Source of the DNA: Pseudoscleropodium purum
Taxonomy: Eukaryota; Streptophyta; Bryopsida; Hypnales; Brachytheciaceae
Assembly: GCA_963969395.1 (NCBI GenBank)
Contig: OZ017796.1
Span: forward strand, 2,978,501 to 3,042,500
Direction: 5' to 3'
Length of the DNA: 64,000 nucleotides
Position 1 is the first letter of the stretch. The number at the start of each line of letters is the position of its first letter. The position numbers and the translations under genes were made by a program. Positions 55,608-64,000 of the stretch are shown here, one piece after another. A model generated the notes under the pieces. It was not told where the DNA came from. It saw nothing but the letters and a program-made list of their open reading frames with translations, and searched no databases.

Positions 55608-56860
55608 CGCTTAAGGTGAAAGTAAGGATCAATTTCAGGGTGGAAGTACACAAATGCAGACTGGAATGTGCCTGTGAAATGATTTGAGAAGAAAATGCGA
55701 GAAGAGCGCGCGGGCGGAGTGACCAGAGTGGTCGTGTGGTGTGGTGGTGCGAGGAGCCTCGGTTTCTTCTTCACCAAGAGGGGAACGAACGGAAACGATC
55801 AAATGGACGGACGGACAGACGGACGAACGAACTGTTGAACGAAGATTCTTAACGAACGAAAAACTCTGCAGCTGCTAACTTCGTTAGTTATGGACTTTGA
55901 GCATATGACTTATTAATCAATGGCTCACTTCCGAAGGCACATTAACAGGATCTTTGCTTTGTGAACCCAACGGAGGTTTCAAACACAGTTCCAATGGATA
56001 ACCTGAAACGCCATTTTCTTGCCGTCCTTGGCATTTCGACCCTCCTAACATACGTGCAATCCTGTACTTGAATCCTGTACTTGGCATCCTCGGATTTCTT
56101 TAGTATTTATGCAAATATAATACCAAGCTAGCTCTAGCCCTTCGACTTGTGAGTTGTAGCCGTTGTCTTCTGAGTTAGCACACAAGAACAGAGCCTGCAC
56201 CATATGCATGTAACCTCGTATTTGAATGAAGACAACATGGTTGTGTGAAGCCCATTGTTATGCCGAATTTCTAGTCCGTTTGCTCGCTTGGAGTGGAATA
56301 GGATCTTGCAACACTACTGTAATGTCGGCTTCAACTTCATTCTCTTGGGCGTGCAGGAACTTATATTGGATGGGTGAATTCTTGTCTTGAAGCTTGAATC
56401 TGTTTCCGTGTCTGCTTCCTTCAAAAATTAGGGTTTCTAACGTGGCATGAGCTTAGTGTCAGTGGCGTTCCGATTTGAGCTTTCGTGACCGATTTGGTAG
56501 CATTTGTGATATGGGTGTCGAGGGCTTCAAGCTGCTTGATTGCCACTGTGCGAATGAGGATGTGCCACTAAGTTAAGTTTCGAGAAGCGTCGGTTCACTT
56601 GTGCATAATGCAACAAGAAATCGACAGTTGGGCAATTACTGCTTCACGAGCTGCGTGCCAACACTTGGTCGTTCACTCATCACATTCGCGACCAAACTTC
56701 CAGGTGCTTCCACCGGATGATGAACTTAGGATTTATTTCGAGTTGATGCAAGGTGGATGTGCTGCACGAGCCCCAGAGTTGCAGTTGCGTGCTAGGAGAA
56801 CGTGTTGAACTCTTATCGTTTGGAGCAGTGTGCTGAATTGCAGACGGAAGCTGGATTGCA
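55608..56860. other. Promoter side of the dehydrogenase gene and intergenic DNA
   Basis: The first ~250 bases are the likely leader and promoter of the dihydrolipoyl dehydrogenase. A GGAC/GAAC tetranucleotide-rich patch occurs at about 55783-55860. No other gene is supported. Confidence 0.4.
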
Positions 56861-56864
56861 CGTA

Positions 56865-57090
56865 CTGTGCGCTTCTTTGCCTCTCCTTGCGCCTGGACAG
56901 TTCGCCAAACCTCTCTTTGTGTTCACGGTGCCTCTCCCTGCGTCCAGACAGTTCCAGACAGAAGCTTCTGTTTGGGAAGAGCTGTGCGCATCTTTTCTTC
57001 TCTTTGAGCCTGTACAATTGATGGAATCTCCCTTGCGGCTGGTGTTGAAACTCTGCGCGTCTTGGCTTCTCCTGCGTCTGGACAAATTAC
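56865..57090. repeat. Degenerate ~60-base tandem repeats beside the tRNA gene
   Basis: Four units start near 56865, 56925, 56982 and 57050. The shared core is 'ctgtgcgc(a/t)tctt' followed by 'cttctcctgcgtctggaca' and 'att'; unit 2 lacks the first part. A 102-codon plus-strand frame (56802-57110) translates the units as LCAS-L-LL repeats, and a 125-codon minus-strand frame is also open. Neither looks like a known protein. Open frames on both strands are likely a consequence of the repeat. Confidence 0.6.
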
Positions 57091-57195
57091 ATGAGCTTCC
57101 GAAGCATTGACAATATGAGCAATTGCGTCTTAGTTCAAATAATATTACTCTTCCAAGTGGTGCATCAACGGGGTGAGCACCTCGGGACACTCGAG

Positions 57196-57269
57196 GCTGG
57201 ATTAGCTCAGTTGGTTAGAGCGTGCGGCTGTTAACCGCAAGGTCGGAGGTTCGACCCCTCCATCTAGCG
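57196..57269 (+). tRNA. tRNA-Asn (anticodon GTT)
   Basis: A 74-base cloverleaf. The acceptor stem GCTGGAT pairs with ATCTAGC (one G-U pair) and the discriminator is G. The D arm carries the A box TAGCTCAGTTGG. The anticodon stem is TGCGG/CCGCA with loop CTGTTAA and anticodon GTT at 57230-57232. The T stem is GGAGG/CCTCC with T loop TTCGACC as B box. There is no intron and no encoded CCA, as expected for a nuclear gene. A run of five T (57295-57299) downstream can serve as Pol III terminator. The gene looks functional. Confidence 0.97.
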
Positions 57270-57294
57270 AGTGCTTTGCTTCTGTGGCACACTA

Positions 57295-57299
57295 TTTTT
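57295..57299 (+). terminator. Pol III terminator of tRNA-Asn
   Basis: Five T in a row, 25 bases after the tRNA 3' end. It is the first run of four or more T downstream. Confidence 0.7.
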
Positions 57300-58963
57300 A
57301 TGAACTTCTTGTTTGCGAAATCACACTATGGAAGTATATGCCCGTGCATTCTTTAATCTATAATTAGATTATTCTTTGTTTCGAAACACACCTTGGAAAG
57401 GAGGTTCGAAAATTTAATGGAGGAAGAAGAGTTTTGAATCCCATTACAGTCCATCATAATTTCCTAGATTTAAAATCAAGTATTAGGGATTGATGTCAAT
57501 TTGTTTGGGTGGTATATATAATTTGCTTTCTTTTGTATAACTTTGAAAGTGTGTCATTTTCAAATCAAAGAATAGATATTTGAGATACACACATAAAAAG
57601 GTTTCTTACACAAATTGATTTTCGGTATTGTGGTTGAAATTATAGTCCTTCATGCCAACCTTGTGCTAGGTTATAGGGCATGCCATTGCGTTGTACCCCT
57701 CCTATCCTACTAAAAACCTCCAAATCATGCGTAGTTTGTGTCCCACTAAAAACCTCCGTTTATTGATCATGACCATTCAAAAAGTGTTGGATGTGTTGAA
57801 CAACCTTGTAAGGACAACTTTGGCGGCAAGTTTAACGATCAAAATCAATCTTGCATATTTTATACATCTTCCTCATTGTCATTGATGTTGTTGATGTGCT
57901 TTGTTCAAAAAATAGTGTCAATGTATGCATCTTAGGTAGTAGGATGTAATAGTAAATTTGACTTCTGTTTAATACTTTGCTCAAAGAATAACACTCCCTA
58001 GTTGAAACCTAATCTCTAATACTCCATTATCTATTCCCATATCATAAATTTCTAATTCACTTTCATTAATTCAAAGCTGCAATTTGTGAATTTCAAAGAG
58101 ACTTGTCATTTGGTTGTAGACCAAATTTCTTCTATTAAAACAAGCAATTCAAAAATTCAAAAGATGAACTTGCAATTTGGCTATAGGTTATGTTTCTTGG
58201 AAATTGAATATTCATAATATGCTTGCAACATCTACACATTATGTTCAAATATGATAAAAAAATAAAAAATAAAAAGTAAAAAAACATGGATTTTGGGTGC
58301 CTAAACAACAATGCCTCAACTACAAATTTTGCAGAGATATGCGGGATAGGTTATCAGTTCTTGGCTGTATGTATCGCTGACACTAAGATTACAAATTTGG
58401 AGGTTTTTTTTAGTGAGATAGAGGGAGTATTTTTTAATGTGAAATGAATTTGTCTTTTGAAGCTTCAGCAAATTTCGGTGGACTTGCCTCCAGTTGAGTT
58501 GTGAGCTACCATTACTGTTTACAATCAAATAGCAAAAAAATTGCAAAGAGTCAATAAGAGTTACATGGGTGTTAAAAATTATTTAATAAAATTCAAGTTT
58601 TAAAAGTCAGCCTCCCAATTGTGAGACAATTAGTGCAATCAAAATGCGACTCTAAAGGGCAAAGAAAATTCATTCTCCAGTAGACATAACTATATGTTAA
58701 ATTCTTAGGCTTTCCATTAGTTTTCCTAAATGCTGGTCCAAGGGTGCCTCAGAAATGTATCCAATAAAATTATCCAATTTTGAACACAGACTTCTAAGTA
58801 TGGAGTTCAACATTGCTCTAGTCTTTGGCCTTTATCAAAAAGCGGAAGAAGATTAGTTATTTCCTTCCCTGTTTTGTTTGATTCGAAAAAGAAATTGTCG
58901 AGATTGAGTCTTCAAATATCACAATTTGAAAAGAAACATAAATATGGAAGCAAAGAAACTTAT

Positions 58964-59016
58964 GCATAGAAATTCTATAAGCATAGAATTGTATAAGTGG
59001 CATAGAATTCTATAAG
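58964..59016. repeat. Short minisatellite, ~16-20-base units
   Basis: Three to four copies of a GCATAGAATTCTATAA-like unit in tandem, one with a 4-base insertion. Each unit contains the self-complementary AGAATTCT. Confidence 0.7.
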
Positions 59017-59283
59017 CATAGAGCTACTTTTTATGCAAGGTTATATAACAGGTTATGATTGATGTACCCTTTCTTCAATGTGGACATAAGAGGCATTAGA
59101 ACATGATTTTTGAAAATTCACCAATTTAGGTTTGTCTTTTTAGAAATTTAATTTGCATAATATGTATTCAGTTATTATTCTCAAATTTGAAGTCACTTTA
59201 GTTCCAATTTGTCTTTACATATTAAGAAGTGAGAGCTCCCTAGCACACAATAAAGATTGTGTATTGAGACACAAGTGTCTCTT

Positions 59284-59334
59284 TTGAGCTCATTGTCATT
59301 GTGTAACAAATTGTCACAATGACAATGAGCTCAA
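59284..59334. repeat. 51-base near-perfect palindrome
   Basis: Two exact 20-base inverted arms (59284-59303 and 59315-59334; arm begins TTGAGCTCATTG) flank an 11-base spacer. The spacer itself contains ACAA-A-TTGT, so almost the whole 51 bases can fold. One arm sequence (CAGCTCATTGTCATTGTCAC-like) recurs at about 59626-59643. Confidence 0.85.
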
Positions 59335-60905
59335 GATTTGATTTCCTTTTTTTAATTTTGTTTCCATAATTTACCTCCTCCAACCAAAGATAATATAAAT
59401 TAAACTTTATTCAACCCCTCTCACCCCCCCTCCCCCAATCAAAAATAATTTAAATTAGATTTTATTCAATTCCACTTCACCCCCTCCTCCCTTCTTTATA
59501 ATTTGACAAGTCAAAAAAATTTGACAATGAATATGGGATATATATCCAAATACGTATCTCAATATGTATCTCAATATGTATATGTATTCATATAAATAAT
59601 TGCTCAATTTCATTTCTCTCTTTTCAGCTCATTGTCATTGTCACATAAATTTGCTCAATTTCAAATGATCCTACCTTATACATTGAGTTGTACTCCCAAG
59701 ACGAGGTAGGTGATTCACATGTTTCTCTCAAAAGTGCAAGAGGGTCTAAAATAATTCAAGCTATCTATTGTACCATTCAATGAATTTTGCATAATGAAAA
59801 AAAAAACGGCATTTTTTTGGTCATGCCTAATAATATTGCATTTTTATGCAATCTCAATCAAGCATGCCAAATTTCAATTGCAGGAAGTCAAAAATCCAAT
59901 TTTGTTGAGTTTTCCTAGCTCTGATAATTTAATTATTTTCAAGAAAATCATTCATAAAACATTTTTTAGTCTGGCAACGTCACTGCGACCTTTGCGATGA
60001 TTAGTACGGAGCTCAAGAAAATTTGGCCACGATTGAATTGCCGCAAGCTACTCCAGAATGATTCGTCTCAAAGCGTAGGTGTCGTGGAACAAAAAGCCAT
60101 TTGCAGATTCCTCCAATTTCCGAATCAACTCCTGCTAAGGCGCCGGCAGTTCGAGACAGTGGTGAATCTTCTGGTCATAAGTGCTCGGGCAATGGCGAAA
60201 GGCGGTGGTTTCAGTAATACCACCACTTTGAATTTGAATATTCTGAGACAATGTGAAGGGTTTTCAGGAAATATTGAACGTTCTCCTACAGTGAATTCGA
60301 TTTAGTTTCTGCTTCCAGGAATTTGAATGATGCAACTACACTTGGTTGATTCAAACTTTTCTGAGTTCAACTTAAATAGTTGCTGGTCATTTTCAGTCAA
60401 GACATGCATTCTCGGCAGCCATAAAACTCATTTTCAGCGGTCATTTTCAGAAAATAAATCACTGTTCGTTTCAAATTTTTGAATTCTGTCATTTTAGTGC
60501 GCATTTGAATCTGATGAATTCAGCAAAATTCTAACCGTTCATGGATAAATGGTGTGTACAATTTGATGAATTTCGTTCTTTTTCGTCTTAGTTACAGAAT
60601 TTTAACAAACTACAGTGAAATTACACGTAATATAACTAGCTACAGTTGATTATGAAAACCTTGAGGCAATCATCTGTCAGCTTCCTAACTGCCTAAAATT
60701 TCAGGTATCTGCGCGTAGTTCGAATGTCGGTAGTATACCACTGACTCCTTCTGAGTCAATCGGGAGCACAAGTCGAGATCTGGGGTGGTATGCGGTGAGA
60801 ATTTTTCACTTTTATCCACTGAAAATTGACTTCATGTTCACTGGAGCTTTAAGAATTTGAGGGGTTCACATTATTCCGATTGCAGCATCCACAGGACTCC
60901 ATGAA

Positions 60906-61838
60906 TTAAACACCAGCTCGCTGCTTGAGCAATTCCAAGGACACATCCCAGGGACGAGCGGCATCATCAGCGTCGATCGCATGAGGCTGCACACCACCAT
61001 AATGAGGTCCCAACCCCGTCACCACTTCCGCTTCGTTGTTATTCTCGAAGTACCGCCCACTTTTGCCATACATCCACCAGTGGCGACGCCGCCAGCAACA
61101 CCTGTGTGGCATCGCCCTGTTCCACAGTTTGGAAAGAAACGGTTCGCATGAAATTTCTCCATTTCCGGAGTAAGCTTCATTTGTCGTCCCAAATTCGTTT
61201 CCTTAATGAAACCAGGGTGGCAAGCGTTAACGTCGATTCCATCCTTCGCCCACCGCTTACTCGCTTCCACGGCGAACAGCACGTTCGCCGCAAACCCCTC
61301 GTAGCTCCGATTCGCAATGTGAATATCGTCGAACACAATTGGTGACGAGGAGTGGCGGAGGGAGCTCACGGAGACGACGCGGGGGCGCCCTGCTGCGGCG
61401 AGGGCGTCATGGAGTCCGAGCGTGAACTCGAAGTGGCCCAAGTGGTTGGTGGTGAATTGCTGCTCCCATCCTTCCGGGGTGAGCGTGAGCTCGGGGAGCG
61501 CCATGATCCCGGCATTGTTCACCAGGATGTGGAGAGGGCCTTTCCATGCTTTTGTGAACGCCGTGATGGAGGAGTGACTGAAGTTCGAGAGGCGCGACGA
61601 ACACGTTGGGGTTGCCAGTTTTGGAGGTGATGTCTGTGGCGACGCGTTCGCCGGCTTGGACGTCGCGGACTGCGAGAGTGACTTCGGCGCCGGCGGACGC
61701 GAGTGCGCGGGCTGTCTCGATGCCGAGACCGGAAGACGCTCCGGTGACGACGACACGCTTGCCTGAGAGATCCACGCCTGCGATGACATCTTCAGCGGTG
61801 GAGTCTTTGGTGAAGGGAGTAGTAATGCGGTCAGTCAT
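60906..61838 (-). pseudogene. Short-chain dehydrogenase/reductase pseudogene, bacterial-like, intronless
   Basis: Remains of an NAD(P)-dependent short-chain dehydrogenase of the retinol dehydrogenase/TIC32-like branch. The first frame, from the ATG at 61838, carries the cofactor motif TGASSGLG and LAVRDVQAGERVA. Near 61585-61592 the frame shifts; the next frame carries NNAGIMALPE, NHLGHFEFTLGLHDAL and VSVSSLRHSS. Two more frame changes near 61129-61133 and 61065-61075 are needed to read TVEQGDATQVLLAASPLV and then GKSGRYFEN, and WDVSLELLKQ before the stop at 60906. In addition, about eight codons including the YxxxK catalytic segment are missing between RSYEGF and ANVLFAVE (near 61295). The gene cannot encode a working enzyme. 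It has no introns and higher GC than its flanks, and its wording matches bacterial (actinobacterial-type) members that I know, so horizontal origin is possible. Sequencing error could explain single shifts but not the motif loss. Confidence 0.85.
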
Positions 61839-61885
61839 CGTGCCCTGTTTGCGGATATGGCTTGGACAAGGGGAGAAGGTTGATA

Positions 61886-62057
61886 AAAAAATTCTTTCGA
61901 ATTTAGTGGATCAGAACGACTAACAACCTGCACTCGGTAGATCGAAAATGCTCAAGAATTTTGTTCATCAGACAACTAACAACCTGCACCTGCTAGATCA
62001 AAAATTCTCAAGAATTTTGTTGATCGGAACAACTAACAACCTGAACTTGCTAGATCA
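61886..62057. repeat. Three tandem ~57-base repeats
   Basis: Units begin near 61887, 61945 and 62001. Each contains 'aaaattctcaagaatttt'-like sequence, 'gttgatcagaac(a)', 'actaacaacctgca' and 'ctgctagatca'. Units 2 and 3 are 56 and 57 bases. A 105-codon frame (61948-62265) runs through units 2 and 3 and gives a 19-residue repeat (TTNNLHLLDQ, TTNNLNLLDQ). They lie directly upstream of the dehydrogenase pseudogene start. Confidence 0.85.
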
Positions 62058-64000
62058 AGCGCAGTCTGTTTTCAGAGGATTTGCACTATTGATCAAATTC
62101 GGGAAGCAAAACGGCCTTGAATTCCCTACTTTTCAATCCTGGGTGGCGCTTGAAGAAAGCTTGGTTGATTCAAGGATCAACAGGATTGGTCACAAAGCTC
62201 CTACTCTCCTGATTCCATCTGCAAACTTTTCGTATTCTGAGTGCGACGGAGATGAAAACGTATAAGTGAACGTTGCTGGAAGGCCAATCCCCAAATCTTC
62301 CTTGCGGACTGTCATACTTCTCGCTTCCTATTATCTAGACAGAAAGCACAATGCCAGTCGTGAAGTACGGTACAATGGCCGCTCGTGTTGTGAACATCTC
62401 GAGCCAGAAAACAACTATTGGGCTTCAAGGGCCCATTATTGACTATTGTCGGTAAATTGACAGTAGATTGAAGAAGCTATTGAACAAGTGTGGTCCTCCG
62501 AATCCACCATCCTGGTACAAATTGCATTGTACCCGCGGGCACTAATCTGGCTAGAATTCGCAATTTCCCAACCTCAATTTACCCCGAGCTAAAAGCATAA
62601 TAAGAAACATTGGGAAAAGTAGCCGGAATTACGATTGAATAGCCCAACCTTGAGATAAGCTGCGACTAGCGGAGCAGCCTCATCACTGACACAACTAGCT
62701 TCCCGGCTTGCCTGAAGCATGGCAGGTGACATCCGTGGCGTCTTTTTCGCAAATTAGCTCCTTCCTGACCTCCCTACCCCACCTCTCCTCCCGCGCTCCA
62801 CGGAACAACAACATTTAGCTTTGGATTCCTCTAAGCAAGTTGTGCTGGTAGCATTGTCACCCCCAACACGCCAAATATCACATCGAAATTTTTTTTTAAA
62901 TTTCGACAAGCTCAATAATTTGACAACGCACATGGTACTTTAAAAAGCACAGAGTAGACGAAGCTACAAACATAAATTCGTGACAAAGAAGAGCCAAAAG
63001 TTCATGCAATCTTTTCAGCACCTTAGTAAATTTGATCCAATTACAGCATGATCCATATTGTCAGAGAAACTCCCATCGCGTCTCAAAGAAACGTCCTTCC
63101 AATCCATACTCCACAGGACGGTCAATCACTTGAGAAACTCCAAAAACTAGCACGAAGTATCTTCCCAACTTCAAGAATCACGAAAGCTTCAACAAAAATT
63201 CAATCTCTTATGACACCGCAAAAACTATGGCGACGTATTTCCGAGACTTCAAAAACCTCAAGTTATTCAGACACCGGTCACTTTAGTCTAATCTACAATT
63301 CTCCTTCACAATCCACTTGCCACCCCACGACGCAAATTGCGCTTCCCTTTCAAGCTCTAAGAAAATCGTCACTTAACACACACCTCGCACTCTTATCCTC
63401 TCTCAATCAAAGCCCTCTCTCAACCTAGTCCCGCATAGTCAGACCGCGCCCCACACGATCTCGACACCAACCGTGTGCGTCAATCTCGCGACAAGAATAA
63501 AATTAGGACTTGCATGTGTAAACTCTGGCTGGCACCAGCAAGCGCCTCTCCTTGATCATCGCACTATGCAGCACCTCAAACGGACCTCACAGAAATTCTC
63601 TCGCTGTCTCCATTCTAAGTTATCACCAAGGCTCATTTTTCGATTACAAGCTCGTTCATACGGCTCACCTCATGACAAAAGACGAACCTGAAAAGGAGGC
63701 GGAAGAGGCATTGCTTGCAGCTGCCATGGCCATGCCTGCTGGTTGCTGGGTGCCGGAGAAAAAAAGCTACGCTGAGAAGGCGTGACCTGCCATTAGTAGA
63801 TGGAAACTGAACTGCGCCTGCAACAAAAGAATCAATCCGACACACAAGAGGCGGGGCTCGTGAAGTAAAATAGATGGCCATGGTAATGGTACACCTGACG
63901 ACGATGGAACAGTTCCTGAGAAAGGGAAACATAACAGGGCAAAACAGTGGGCTCGCTTACATGCTCTGGTGAACACAGGCATTTCGTTTTCTTTTTCTTT
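62058..64000. other. Right edge, no supported gene
   Basis: Composition is balanced. A 126-codon plus-strand frame (63048-63428) is rich in Ser, Thr, Gln and Leu. A frame ending at 63785 closes with an acidic, Ala-rich tail (DEPEKEAEEALLAAAM). Neither has a motif that I recognise, and there is no clear splice structure. A gene running off the right edge is possible. Confidence 0.3.

Larger units (their letters stand above)
57300..60905. other. AT-rich intergenic DNA, no supported gene
   Basis: Short frames only (for example 59794-60000 and 59997-60305), without motifs. A palindrome at 59284-59334 and a short minisatellite at 58964-59016 are the only structured features. Purine/pyrimidine runs such as 'caccccccctccccc' occur near 59420-59490. 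Confidence 0.4.

Noticed and set aside
59997..60305. 102-codon plus-strand frame
   Set aside because: No motif, ordinary length for chance at this composition, and no splice support.

Overview
This is nuclear DNA of a land plant. The evidence is: protein genes split by many short GT-AG introns (mostly about 75-850 bases), AT-rich intergenic DNA with islands of higher GC at exons, a plastid-targeted dihydrolipoyl dehydrogenase, an apoplastic pectin methylesterase, a receptor-like kinase of the plant SD-2b type, a nuclear-type tRNA-Asn and a decayed plant LINE. Gene spacing and intron size would suit a bryophyte or another non-seed plant, but that is an inference; nothing here fixes the species.

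Layout. 1-17 kb: a possible small membrane-protein gene (1426-1839) preceded by three ~120-base tandem repeats, then more than 10 kb of very AT-rich, gene-poor DNA with old dispersed repeats and a GC-rich inverted-repeat element at 12.9-13.2 kb. 17-22.6 kb: an intronless orphan gene (17063-17842), a broken diacylglycerol kinase gene (18257-20103) and a LINE 3' end (22137-22620). 22.6-27.9 kb: AT-rich repeat-like DNA. 27961-31055: complete five-exon pectinesterase. 31-36 kb: intergenic DNA with diverged tandem repeats. 36262-41342, minus: complete 14-exon GNAT acetyltransferase fused to MDC1/PTIP-type tandem BRCT domains. 45213-48561, minus: five-exon receptor-like kinase without an extracellular domain. 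50658-55607, minus: complete 15-exon plastidial dihydrolipoyl dehydrogenase. 57196-57269: tRNA-Asn(GTT). 60906-61838, minus: intronless short-chain dehydrogenase of bacterial appearance, broken by frameshifts and lacking its catalytic YxxxK segment. The right end holds minisatellites and no gene that I can support.

The exon models of the four multi-exon genes were built by hand from splice sites and from continuity of family motifs, and every junction keeps the reading frame. The genes do not form an operon-like or pathway cluster: they serve plastid pyruvate metabolism, cell-wall modification, signalling and DNA-damage or chromatin biology. The three minus-strand genes between 36 and 56 kb are merely co-oriented neighbours.

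The most unusual items are the GNAT-BRCT fusion with apparent changes at the phosphopeptide pocket, the bacterial-like dehydrogenase pseudogene, the decayed diacylglycerol kinase, and several structured repeats of unknown nature.
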